Virus record (IMG/VR): IMGVR_UViG_3300032236_002285
Span: 1-64,000 of that record
DNA length: 64,000 nt
Reading direction: 5' to 3' (one strand)
Source of the DNA: a virus
The notes beneath the pieces are model-generated. The model was not told the origin of the DNA. It searched no databases and worked only from the letters and a program-made list of their open reading frames with translations. The translations under genes were made by a program, and so were the position numbers. The number at the start of each line of letters is the position of its first letter. The stretch's first letter is position 1. Shown one piece after another: positions 1 through 8,280 of the stretch.

Positions 1-1650
1 TCAAGTGGTTCTTCGGGATCATCTGGTAACTCAGGTTCATCTGGATCAAGTGGTACATCAGGTTCTTCTGGATCAAGTGGTACATCAGGATCAAGTGGTT
101 CTTCGGGATCATCTGGTAACTCCGGTTCAAGTGGTTCTTCAGGTTCTTCAGGTTCAAGTGGTAACTCCGGTTCAAGTGGTTCTTCAGGTTCTTCAGGTTC
201 AAGTGGTAACTCAGGTTCATCTGGATCAAGTGGTACATCAGGATCAAGTGGTTCTTCAGGATCATCTGGTAACTCCGGATCAAGTGGTTCTTCAGGATCA
301 TCTGGTACGAGTGGATCTTCGGGATCTTCAGGTTCTTCTGGATCAAGTGGTACATCTGGTACTTCAGGTAGTTCAGGATCAAGTGGTAACTCAGGTTCCT
401 CAGGCTCTAGTGGTGTAAGTGGTTCAAGTGGATCAAGTGGTACATCAGGTTCAAGTGGATCAAGTGGTACATCAGGTAGTTCAGGATCATCTGGTAACTC
501 AGGCTCTTCAGGCTCCTCAGGTACATCAGGATCTTCAGGATCATCTGGTAACTCAGGTTCAAGTGGATCGAGTGGTACATCAGGTTCTTCGGGATCATCT
601 GGTAACTCAGGCTCAAGTGGTTCATCTGGTACATCAGGTTCTTCAGGATCATCTGGTAACTCAGGTTCTTCAGGATCATCTGGTAACTCAGGTTCTTCGG
701 GATCATCTGGTAACTCAGGTTCAAGTGGATCGAGTGGCACATCAGGTTCTTCAGGATCATCTGGTAACTCAGGTTCAAGTGGATCAAGTGGTAACTCAGG
801 TTCAAGTGGATCAAGTGGTACATCAGGTAACTCAGGCTCAAGTGGATCAAGTGGTACATCAGGTTCAAGTGGATCAAGTGGTACATCAGGTAGTTCAGGA
901 TCAAGTGGTAACTCAGGTTCTTCAGGATCATCTGGTAACTCAGGTTCTTCAGGATCATCTGGTAACTCAGGCTCAAGTGGATCAAGTGGTAACTCAGGTT
1001 CTTCAGGATCAAGTGGTACATCTGGTAACTCAGGCTCAAGTGGATCAAGTGGTAACTCAGGTTCAAGTGGATCGAGTGGTAACTCAGGTTCAAGTGGTTC
1101 ATCTGGTACATCAGGTTCTTCAGGATCAAGTGGTAACTCAGGTTCAAGTGGATCGAGTGGTACATCAGGTTCAAGTGGATCAAGTGGTACATCAGGTAGT
1201 TCAGGATCAAGTGGTAACTCAGGTTCTTCAGGATCAAGTGGTAACTCAGGTTCAAGTGGATCGAGTGGTACATCAGGTAGTTCAGGATCAAGTGGTACAT
1301 CAGGTAGTTCAGGATCAAGTGGTACATCAGGCTCACATGGATCAAGTGGATCTTCAGGAACATCAGGATCATCAGGATCATCAGGTGTTAATGGTGCTTC
1401 CGGTTCTTCAGGTTCTTCAGGTGTTAATGGTGCTTCAGGATCAAGTGGATCTTCAGGATCATCAGGATCATCAGGTGTTAATGGTGCTTCCGGTTCTTCA
1501 GGTTCTTCAGGTGTTAATGGTGCTTCAGGATCAAGTGGATCTTCAGGAACATCAGGCTCATCAGGCTCAAGTGGTAATTCAGGTTCAAGTGGATCATCAG
1601 GTACTTCAGGTAGCTCAGGTTCTTCTGGTACAAGTGTTTCAGTTACTTCC
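1..1650 (+). repeat. Short tandem GGTTCAAGTGGATCA-type repeats encoding Gly-Ser-Ser triplets
   Basis: About 1.6 kb of imperfect 9-nt units (GGT/TCA/AGT, GGA/TCA/AGT, GGT/ACA/TCA, GGT/AAC/TCA) arranged in larger 27-45 nt blocks, all in frame 1. Synonymous codons alternate (TCA, TCT, AGT), which limits exact repeats, but long near-identical blocks remain, so recombination could change fibre length. The frame-2 and antisense frames are also open here only because of the repeat. Confidence 0.9.
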
Positions 1651-2679
1651 CCATCAAATAACTCAGTATTAACATCAAATGGTACTGCAAATGGTGCTGT
1701 TGCTCAAGCTAACCTAATATTTAATGGTAGTATATTGAGTGTTACGGGTAGTATTGTTGCTGCAAATGGTTTATATAGTGTTGGTTCATATTCAGGTTCC
1801 TACTCAGATGGTACCGTTGTTGATTATGTTACTGGTAATGGTAGAATATCTGTAGGTCCTGCTGATAATTTAACTTTATATGCTGGTGGTCCGGCAAATA
1901 CATCTATTGGTGTTTTTGCAAGTGGTTCAACTACATTAAACCAACAATTATATTTGACTGGTATAGGTACTCAATCATCTACATTGTATTTAACTATAAG
2001 TACTCCTAGTGGTAAGATTGGCTATGCTACTGCTTCTGGTAGTGGTGGTGGTGGTGCTTCTGGTTCATCAGGTTCATCAGGTACAAGTGGCTCTTCGGGA
2101 TCAAGTGGTACATCAGGCTCACATGGTTCATCTGGATCAAGTGGAACTTCTGGATCAAGTGGTACATCGGGTACTTCTGGTACATCTCCTACTGCTGCTG
2201 TAGTTAGTAGTAGTGGTTCGGCTCTTTTTATTCCTCAGTGGTTAAACTCTACTACTTTACAGAATAGTGCAATGCAACAAGCCGGTTCTTTCCCAACTGC
2301 CAAAATTGGTATTAACCAAGTTCCTACTTCATATGCTTTAGAGGTAACTGGTGATATCTATGCTACAGGTAATATTATAGCATTCTCTGATGAATCAGTA
2401 AAAGATAATGTTAAAACAATTACAAATGCTCTTGATAAAGTCAATAAAATGAGAGGTGTTACCTTTACTAGAAATGACGAACAAGATAAAGATAGAGTGT
2501 ATGCCGGTGTTATAGCACAAGAAATGGCTCAGGCTTTCCCTGAAGTTGTATTCGATAATGCTGATGGTACTAAAGCCGTGGCTTACCCAAGTATTGTATC
2601 TGTCTTAATAGAGGCTATTAAAGAACAACAACTTCAAATAGACCAACTAAAAGAAGAGATTAAAAATCTAAAGAAATAA
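1..2679 (+). CDS. Collagen-like Ser/Thr/Gly-repeat tail fibre with C-terminal S74 chaperone domain (5' partial)
   Basis: Reading frame 1 is open from the first base to the stop at 2677-2679, giving at least 892 residues; the start lies outside the window. Residues 1 to about 550 are almost pure Gly-X-Y triplets with X and Y mostly Ser, Thr or Asn (GSSGSSGTSGSSGNSG type), ending in several GVNGASGSS blocks. A globular part follows, then a second short GSS/GTS block near residues 680-725. The C-terminus has FSDESVKDNV and later GVIAQEMAQAFPEVV and a coiled-coil tail. This matches the Peptidase_S74 intramolecular chaperone, which trimerises fibres and cuts itself off just before the Ser of the SD motif. 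The role is probably host adhesion. It converges on a sugar-transfer cassette and shares its terminator. A TTG at 1735 lies in frame but is not the start, because the frame is open upstream. Confidence 0.9.
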   Translation, partial: SSGSSGSSGNSGSSGSSGTSGSSGSSGTSGSSGSSGSSGNSGSSGSSGSSGSSGNSGSSGSSGSSGSSGNSGSSGSSGTSGSSGSSGSSGNSGSSGSSGSSGTSGSSGSSGSSGSSGTSGTSGSSGSSGNSGSSGSSGVSGSSGSSGTSGSSGSSGTSGSSGSSGNSGSSGSSGTSGSSGSSGNSGSSGSSGTSGSSGSSGNSGSSGSSGTSGSSGSSGNSGSSGSSGNSGSSGSSGNSGSSGSSGTSGSSGSSGNSGSSGSSGNSGSSGSSGTSGNSGSSGSSGTSGSSGSSGTSGSSGSSGNSGSSGSSGNSGSSGSSGNSGSSGSSGNSGSSGSSGTSGNSGSSGSSGNSGSSGSSGNSGSSGSSGTSGSSGSSGNSGSSGSSGTSGSSGSSGTSGSSGSSGNSGSSGSSGNSGSSGSSGTSGSSGSSGTSGSSGSSGTSGSHGSSGSSGTSGSSGSSGVNGASGSSGSSGVNGASGSSGSSGSSGSSGVNGASGSSGSSGVNGASGSSGSSGTSGSSGSSGNSGSSGSSGTSGSSGSSGTSVSVTSPSNNSVLTSNGTANGAVAQANLIFNGSILSVTGSIVAANGLYSVGSYSGSYSDGTVVDYVTGNGRISVGPADNLTLYAGGPANTSIGVFASGSTTLNQQLYLTGIGTQSSTLYLTISTPSGKIGYATASGSGGGGASGSSGSSGTSGSSGSSGTSGSHGSSGSSGTSGSSGTSGTSGTSPTAAVVSSSGSALFIPQWLNSTTLQNSAMQQAGSFPTAKIGINQVPTSYALEVTGDIYATGNIIAFSDESVKDNVKTITNALDKVNKMRGVTFTRNDEQDKDRVYAGVIAQEMAQAFPEVVFDNADGTKAVAYPSIVSVLIEAIKEQQLQIDQLKEEIKNLKK

Positions 2680-2680
2680 A

Positions 2681-2711
2681 AAAAGACCCGTTGTAATTAA
2701 CGGGTCTTTTA
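2681..2711. terminator. Bidirectional hairpin terminator
   Basis: AAAAGACCCGTT and AACGGGTCTTTT form a perfect 12-bp stem with a 6-nt loop. It sits between the stop of the fibre gene and the stop of the convergent sugar-kinase gene, with A/T tails serving both strands. Confidence 0.85.
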
Positions 2712-2714
2712 ATT

Positions 2715-3455
2715 TTAAGGTGTTGCTACACCTCTTTTCGAGACGACAATAGAAGCCATTTCATTTGCCCAAATTATAGATGATTTGATATCACCTGTTT
2801 CTATGTATTTTAAGATAAAAGCTGATGTAAATGTATCACCTGCACCGCTAACATCTATTGTTTCTTGTGGATTAGGACTTGGATATATTATATCTTTGAA
2901 CTTTGTGCCCCTACTACCTAATGTTATTATAATATTATTACACTCTAATAAGTCTGAATTTTGAATAGACTCTTTTTCATTTAATTTTACAAAAGAATAA
3001 CTTTTAACAATTTCCTTACTTAGCCTCCTTTTTGAGTCTAGTATGGATATTTTGCTACTTCTAGCAATTTTACCAAGGTCTTCATCACTTATAAAGCCTT
3101 TATGATAATCACTAACAATAACAATACTATAATTAACTAAAGAAGATAATTTTTCACTTGTTAGTTCTAATTTAGATATACTTGTTTCACCCTCATCTAA
3201 TCTTAAAAACATATGATTACTCTTTTTCTCTACAAATCTTGTTTTTGTAATTATCTCATCTTGATGCCAATGGTCTACCTCAATATTTTTATTCATTGAT
3301 TTTAAGTTTCTAACAACATTACCAGCCATTCCATCATTTTCAACTATTTCCATAGGGTTTAGAACAGGTACTGGTGCTTCAGGACTAAATCTAGAAACAT
3401 CACAATACATGAATCTATCAATACATTTTTCTCCTATTACTAAAATCTTAATCAT
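2715..3455 (-). CDS. PfkB-family sugar kinase, HldE/RfaE-like (heptose-phosphate kinase type)
   Basis: A 246-residue ribokinase-fold protein. Visible family motifs are RFSPEAPVPVL near residues 22-32, which is typical of the kinase domain of HldE/RfaE (D-glycero-D-manno-heptose-7-phosphate kinase), DGMAGNV, and the PfkB signature DVSGAGDTF near residues 197-205 with the catalytic Asp. It is shorter than the roughly 310-residue HldE kinase domain and lacks an adenylyltransferase domain. I start it at the ATG at 3455 (MIKILVIGEK) because the longer reading overlaps the upstream cupin gene and its first 30 residues do not look like the family. It is 10 nt downstream of that cupin gene. The substrate is inferred to be a heptose phosphate or a related sugar. 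The kinase class is secure and the exact sugar is not. Confidence 0.82.
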   Translation of the reverse strand: MIKILVIGEKCIDRFMYCDVSRFSPEAPVPVLNPMEIVENDGMAGNVVRNLKSMNKNIEVDHWHQDEIITKTRFVEKKSNHMFLRLDEGETSISKLELTSEKLSSLVNYSIVIVSDYHKGFISDEDLGKIARSSKISILDSKRRLSKEIVKSYSFVKLNEKESIQNSDLLECNNIIITLGSRGTKFKDIIYPSPNPQETIDVSGAGDTFTSAFILKYIETGDIKSSIIWANEMASIVVSKRGVATP

Positions 3456-3465
3456 TTTATACTTT

Positions 3466-3852
3466 TTATTTTTGAGAGTCACCTTTCCAAACTCTATATG
3501 AATCTGAATCAGAATGTGTTGTTGAAACTTCAAAGATAACACCATCTGTTAAAGCTTCTAATTGGTGAGGTTGACCTGGTCTTTGTCTAACGGTATCACC
3601 TTCAACTAACCTTTGTTCTATAACATCAGCTGTTTCGGTATCTATCCAACGATATAGGAATTCACCTTTATCAACATACCAAGTTTCATCTTTAATCATA
3701 TGATAGTGCATCGAAAATTTTGCACCTTTATTAAAACAAAGTAACTTGCCACAATAAAGTTCATTATTTTCAATAATAACTTCCTTACCCCAACCCTTTG
3801 GTACACAACATCCTTCTGTATGAAGTGCGTTTATAACAATTGGTTTATCCAT
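3466..3852 (-). CDS. Cupin-fold protein, sugar-isomerase-like
   Basis: A 128-residue single-domain cupin. The stretch SMHYHMIKDETWYVDKGEF gives the metal-binding HxH-x(4)-E of cupin motif 1, and RPGQPHQLEAL gives the second-motif His. The PKGWGKEVIIENNELYCGK start resembles mannose-6-phosphate isomerase type II-like cupins. It overlaps the upstream glycosyltransferase by 8 nt and precedes the sugar kinase, so the three are probably one transcript. A role in sugar-phosphate isomerisation or epimerisation is inferred from fold and context. Cupins are too diverse to be more specific. Confidence 0.75.
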   Translation of the reverse strand: MDKPIVINALHTEGCCVPKGWGKEVIIENNELYCGKLLCFNKGAKFSMHYHMIKDETWYVDKGEFLYRWIDTETADVIEQRLVEGDTVRQRPGQPHQLEALTDGVIFEVSTTHSDSDSYRVWKGDSQK

Positions 3853-6025
3853 TTATTACTTGATTTATTTTTTCAATTACCATAGATGATGTAATTTGTT
3901 TAGTACATTCAAATTGCCTCTCAGTGTCTTTATGATCCGGACACCAGTTCCAATCACCTCCATTTAATCTATGTCGATTAAAACATCCTGTACAAACATT
4001 TTTATTTATAACACGATAGGTATTTGATGTAGTTTCACTATACTCTTCACTGAAGCCAGATATAAGTACGGTAGGTAATCCAATTGTCCAAGACAACCAA
4101 CTTAAACCAGAACCTAAACCAACAAAGAATTGACAAGTAGCCATTTCTTCAATTAATCTATCAATTGAGCCAGCTTCAAATTTAGTTATGCCTTTTGGTT
4201 GAAAATTACCCATATAACCATCAGGTTCTTTTGAGTAAAGAACAACTTCATAACCAAGTGATATTAAATAATCAACTACTTCTTGCCAACCATTTGGATT
4301 GTTCCAATATTTAGCTTGACAAGTGGCATGAATTCCAATACCAACTTTCTTTTTCTTTTCAACATTTGGAACTTTTAATAAAGCTCTTGTTTCTTTATAA
4401 TCTAAGCCTAAAATATCAGAGGCTGTTTTTTGTAATGGTTCTTTTCTAAAGTCATTTGGATTTCTCGCTTCATCATATTTACCATCTTTATAGAACCAAC
4501 CTATTTTATACATAGCGTATAGATTATCAACAACGCTGCCTGGTTCAACAAATGTAATATCTGGATATGTTTCTCTAAACAAATAGTTCATAAAACAAGA
4601 TACTACTAATTGACATTCATTTTTATCTTTAAATTCTCTAATAAAAGGAATCCAAGCTAATGTATCACCTAATGAGCTACTTTCTAATGTGATAAATACT
4701 TTCTTATCTTTTAAGTCTAAAGTTTTATCATATAATAAAGTACCACCTTCCCAAATCTTAGTATTCCATTTTGTAAAATATTCTCGATTTAACTTAACCC
4801 AGTGATTTATTGGTAGTATTTCAGAGTAATGACATCTACCTGACTCATCATAGAATTCTATTTTGAATTTACTATCAGAACTTCCAGTTATTTCTAAAAA
4901 TGGATTAACTATAAAATGTTGAGTTACTATTGGTTTAGGTATAAATTTAGTTTGTTCCATTATAGGCATTCTGTGTACTTTTTTATAAAAGTTATAATAA
5001 GTATTTGCGAAAGATTCTGACTCATCAATAACTTCATACTTTTTATCACTTTGTAATAAAGCAATGATTTTATACTTTGTAGAAACAAGATCCTCATTTA
5101 TTTCAGTAATATATGGAGTAAACATACTCATATATTGAGGTAAGTTTCTTGAAATTATTTTAAGACCGTGTGAAGCCGATTCTTTAAGAACTAAAGGATT
5201 ACACTCCCATGTTGAATTAAACATAAAGACATCGGCCGCTTTCATAAAAGTATCTATATCAGATCTTTCACCCCAAACTTTTACATTTGAAGGAATATTT
5301 TGCATAATTGGACTCCAATACTCTGAAAAGTTCATTGCTTGATTTCCTATAAAGTGAAATTGTATATCAGGATTTGATTGTTCCATCAATCTAGCTATTT
5401 CAACACCTTCTCCTTGATTCTTACCAGATGTCCAAAGACCTACATTAATTACATGTTTTTTATTAGGATCCATACCTAATAGTATTTTGGATTCTAATTT
5501 TTCAGCATCTGTTGGTACTTTATTTTCTAAAGGAAATTGTATAACCTCGCTATAAGAAGGCATTTTAGCAAATGTTTTTTCTTTGTGCCATGGTGTACAA
5601 AAAGCGTAAGCATCTGGGTTAAATATTTTACCTGAATCAGGGTTAAACCAAACATTATGACAAGTTTCAACTATTTTCCAAGTTCTATTATTATCATATA
5701 GTTCGTTTAAAAAGTTGCTAGGAAATTGTTGACCAAAACCTTCTAATATCTCATCAACATGTACAACATCTATGTTGTTTTCTTTAATTATATCAAGTAC
5801 TCTATTTTTATCTTCATAAAGAGTAAAGAAGTTTTCAGGTTTTATTAGCTTTTTAATTTGCTCTTTTTGAACAACATACTCATTGCTAAAATTTGAATAT
5901 TCAATTACAAATAACTCCAAATCTTCATAAGATATTAAAGCTTCAATTCTTCTTAAAAGAAATGAAGGCATCCCACCAGTTGAAAGATGTGGTGCTAAAA
6001 ATAAAATCTTTATCTTTTCTTGCAT
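3845..6025 (-). CDS. Two-domain glycosyltransferase: GT4-like N-terminus fused to O-heptosyltransferase-like (GT9/TibC-type) C-terminus
   Basis: A 726-residue protein. Residues 1 to about 340 look like a GT-B enzyme of the GT4 type: LAPHLSTGGMPSFLL at the N-terminus and the E-x7-E motif ECNPLVLKE followed by SASHG. Residues about 440-726 resemble ADP-heptose transferases (GIGIHATCQAKYWNNP, FVGLGSGLSWLSWTIGLP). The C-terminus has four cysteines at about 678, 681, 695 and 707 (CTGC, WNWC, FEC). This arrangement is like the iron-binding finger of TibC/BAHT autotransporter O-heptosyltransferases, which modify Ser residues of surface proteins. It heads the three-gene sugar cassette and ends close to a Ser-rich fibre gene, so that fibre is a plausible acceptor. 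Enzyme class is confident; sugar and acceptor are inferred. Confidence 0.8.
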   Translation of the reverse strand: MQEKIKILFLAPHLSTGGMPSFLLRRIEALISYEDLELFVIEYSNFSNEYVVQKEQIKKLIKPENFFTLYEDKNRVLDIIKENNIDVVHVDEILEGFGQQFPSNFLNELYDNNRTWKIVETCHNVWFNPDSGKIFNPDAYAFCTPWHKEKTFAKMPSYSEVIQFPLENKVPTDAEKLESKILLGMDPNKKHVINVGLWTSGKNQGEGVEIARLMEQSNPDIQFHFIGNQAMNFSEYWSPIMQNIPSNVKVWGERSDIDTFMKAADVFMFNSTWECNPLVLKESASHGLKIISRNLPQYMSMFTPYITEINEDLVSTKYKIIALLQSDKKYEVIDESESFANTYYNFYKKVHRMPIMEQTKFIPKPIVTQHFIVNPFLEITGSSDSKFKIEFYDESGRCHYSEILPINHWVKLNREYFTKWNTKIWEGGTLLYDKTLDLKDKKVFITLESSSLGDTLAWIPFIREFKDKNECQLVVSCFMNYLFRETYPDITFVEPGSVVDNLYAMYKIGWFYKDGKYDEARNPNDFRKEPLQKTASDILGLDYKETRALLKVPNVEKKKKVGIGIHATCQAKYWNNPNGWQEVVDYLISLGYEVVLYSKEPDGYMGNFQPKGITKFEAGSIDRLIEEMATCQFFVGLGSGLSWLSWTIGLPTVLISGFSEEYSETTSNTYRVINKNVCTGCFNRHRLNGGDWNWCPDHKDTERQFECTKQITSSMVIEKINQVING

Positions 6026-6110
6026 AGTTACACTTATATTTTTTCTTATAGTTTATATAAAATTTTGTAATAAAGTTATATTCTTTATTATTAAAAAGTA
6101 TGTATGAAAA

Positions 6111-6120
6111 TTAATATATA
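6111..6120 (+). promoter_or_regulatory. Late-promoter-like TTAATATATA
   Basis: Exact copy of the recurrent motif, ending 5 nt before the ATG at 6126. If it acts as a -10-type element the transcript would be almost leaderless. Confidence 0.5.
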
Positions 6121-6125
6121 CTCAT

Positions 6126-6890
6126 ATGAAACTTGTAAAATATTTTGAATTTAATCAACAAGATTTAGAACCTATTAAATCTTTTTATCTTAAAGAAGAA
6201 TTAAATCCTAGATTATGGGATGATTTTAAGTTAGATGATGAAGTAAGAGAAGAATTACTTACAATTGCTCAAGATTTTTATGAAAATGTTGAGGCTGGTG
6301 CTGATGTAGTTGATATAGTACTTGCTGGATCTTTATGTAACTATAACTGGTCTGAAAAGTATTCAGATTTTGATTTACATATTATTATTGATTTTGATGA
6401 TGTTGATGAAAACTTTGAATTAGTTGAGAAGTTTTGTGATTATGCTAAAAAGATTTGGAATGAACAACATGATATTAAAATCAAAGGCTATGAAGTTGAA
6501 ATAGCTATTCAAGATAATGATGATTTAGATAAAGCTATTGAAGGTGGTAGAATGGGTGGTGTTTTTTCTTTATTGAAAAATAAATGGATTAAAAGACCAG
6601 AAAGAATAGATTTTGAGCCTGATGAAAAGCTAATAGAAGAAAAATCTAAAACTATTATGATGTCTGTTGATGATATCGAAGAACAATCAGAAGAAGATAA
6701 ATATGAAGCTTTTGATGAAAAGATTTCAAAGGTTTGGAAGAAGATTAAAGATTTTAGACAAAGTGGTTTAGATTCTGAATCTGGCGAGTTTTCAGTTGGT
6801 AACTTAGTATTTAAGTTACTAAGAAGAAATGGGTACATTGGTAAAATAATGGAACTAAAGAGAAAAGTTTACGATAAACAATTTAAGTAA
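6126..6890 (+). CDS. Nucleotidyltransferase-fold (MNT-like) protein
   Basis: A 254-residue protein. VLAGSLCNYNWSEKYSDFDLHIIID near residues 66-90 is the pol-beta-type nucleotidyltransferase signature: GS followed after about ten residues by DxD. YEVEIAIQ, some 35 residues later, could supply the third acid. The C-terminal third is charged and helical. The first residues (MKLVKYFEF) loosely resemble the N-terminal peptide shared by other proteins here, but without a clear NE site. It is followed after 1 nt by the next gene, suggesting an operon through 8243. Possible roles are nucleotide transfer to RNA or protein. The substrate cannot be read from the sequence. Confidence 0.6.
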   Translation: MKLVKYFEFNQQDLEPIKSFYLKEELNPRLWDDFKLDDEVREELLTIAQDFYENVEAGADVVDIVLAGSLCNYNWSEKYSDFDLHIIIDFDDVDENFELVEKFCDYAKKIWNEQHDIKIKGYEVEIAIQDNDDLDKAIEGGRMGGVFSLLKNKWIKRPERIDFEPDEKLIEEKSKTIMMSVDDIEEQSEEDKYEAFDEKISKVWKKIKDFRQSGLDSESGEFSVGNLVFKLLRRNGYIGKIMELKRKVYDKQFK

Positions 6891-6891
6891 T

Positions 6892-7587
6892 ATGGAAATT
6901 AAAATATCAGAAATAGAACAAGTATTCAAAGATGTCTTTGTTGCTGAAGAAGGTGTAGTAAATACAGTTGAATCTGTATATGAGATGTCAAGAGATGAAG
7001 ATTTCTACAAACTTGTTATCTCTATACATGGTTTATCAACTCAAGATACTTCAATTATACATACTAAGTTTATATTCAAAACAGACTTAAATAAAAGACA
7101 TCTTATTGAAGATTCTTTTATCTATCTATATGATATCAATTGTGTTTATCATAAGATAGAGTTTACAAATGTTGTAGACATGAAAAAGAAAATAGAAGAT
7201 ATTGTTGAATCAAAAAACTTTGGAGAGGATTTGCAAATTCTTTCTGACTTTATTGAAGCTCCAGCTATGTTCTTAAACTATTACATGAGAAGAGATAAGA
7301 TTACGGATTATTCAATATTTGATGTTGAGTATGAACCTAAGTTTAAAACAACTCCTTGTGATAAAACAACATTTGATTTTAAGATTAACATTAATAATAA
7401 TTATAAAATGGAACTATCTATACATAAAATAGATAGAGTTGATGAGGAAGAACTAGATACTTATAAGTTTCAATTTAAGTTTATGGATGAGATTGAAACA
7501 TTTGAAACAGATACTCTTAAAAACCTACACTTCTTTATTGGAGACCATATTGCTAAAATTTTAGATAGAAAATTAAAGAATAAGTAA
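6892..7587 (+). CDS. Hypothetical protein
   Basis: A 231-residue acidic protein that I do not recognise. It shows no signal peptide, membrane segment or cysteine motif. It begins 1 nt after the nucleotidyltransferase-like gene and its stop overlaps the next start in a TAATG, so it is translationally coupled in a three-gene operon. Hydrophobic and charged residues alternate as in a soluble alpha/beta protein. Confidence 0.75.
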   Translation: MEIKISEIEQVFKDVFVAEEGVVNTVESVYEMSRDEDFYKLVISIHGLSTQDTSIIHTKFIFKTDLNKRHLIEDSFIYLYDINCVYHKIEFTNVVDMKKKIEDIVESKNFGEDLQILSDFIEAPAMFLNYYMRRDKITDYSIFDVEYEPKFKTTPCDKTTFDFKININNNYKMELSIHKIDRVDEEELDTYKFQFKFMDEIETFETDTLKNLHFFIGDHIAKILDRKLKNK

Positions 7588-8243
7588 TGAGATATCTTGA
7601 AAAATTTGTCAATTATTTAAATGAATCAACAGAGGATATAACCGATTTAACTAAAGAAGAGTTAGATGAGTTACTTATTCCTATTACAGATTTAGGTGTT
7701 CAATATACATTTTCACCACCAAGAGTTATCACGGATGGTGAATTTTCTGGATTCAAATCAATGAATATAGTTTTTAGAAACTCTTTTCAATTAGGACCAT
7801 CTGGTGGATATACTGAGCAAATTATTGATGATAAATTCTGGGACTTCTTAGATGAGTTAATAGCTCTTAAAAATCGTTTAGAAAGTTCTAGAGTTTCTAT
7901 TAATACTAACTGGAGACACCACATAGTTGTTACTTTTGTACAAAAAGCCAAAGTTGAAGGTGATTTATTTACAATACAAAAGTTGTATAATGATATGTGT
8001 TTAAGAACTAATGCCGCAAAGAGTGATTTTGTAAATAACATGACTAAGAGTTTAGATAAAGAAAATTTAAAAATTACAGTTAATTGTAATGGTTATAGAG
8101 AGGGTGCTTATACTGATAGAAAGTGGAATGGTCTTTTCAGAGGTATAGATTTTTCTAAATTTAATGTTGAAAAGGATATTACTGAAGATAGATATGGTAT
8201 TAAAAATGCTGTTATTACAATTACTCTTAAAAGTGAATCATAA
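7587..8243 (+). CDS. Hypothetical protein with capsid-targeting-like N-terminus
   Basis: A 218-residue protein of unknown function. It begins MRYLEKFVNYLNESTED, matching the N-terminal peptide shared by many genes here, with a possible prohead-protease site after LNE (residue 13). The rest is a soluble alpha/beta-looking protein without known motifs. The start overlaps the previous stop (TAATG). The packaging inference rests only on the N-terminal peptide. Confidence 0.75.
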   Translation: MRYLEKFVNYLNESTEDITDLTKEELDELLIPITDLGVQYTFSPPRVITDGEFSGFKSMNIVFRNSFQLGPSGGYTEQIIDDKFWDFLDELIALKNRLESSRVSINTNWRHHIVVTFVQKAKVEGDLFTIQKLYNDMCLRTNAAKSDFVNNMTKSLDKENLKITVNCNGYREGAYTDRKWNGLFRGIDFSKFNVEKDITEDRYGIKNAVITITLKSES

Positions 8244-8246
8244 CAT

Positions 8247-8257
8247 TTAATATATAT
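8247..8257 (+). promoter_or_regulatory. Late-promoter-like TTTAATATATA
   Basis: Exact motif copy, 23 nt before the ATG of the fibre-like gene at 8281 and in the gap after an operon end. Confidence 0.6.
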
Positions 8258-8280
8258 GTTAATAAAAATATTATAGTAAG

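Noticed and set aside
5-1672. Long frame-2 and antisense reading frames (5-418, 419-1672, 407-1381 minus) over the fibre repeat
   Set aside because: They exist only because the 9-nt Gly/Ser repeat has no stops in several frames. Frame 1 continues unbroken into the S74 domain and is the real gene.
3456-3545. Longer N-terminus of the sugar kinase
   Set aside because: The extra 30 residues overlap the cupin gene and are unlike the kinase family; the ATG at 3455 gives the family-like start MIKILVIGEK.
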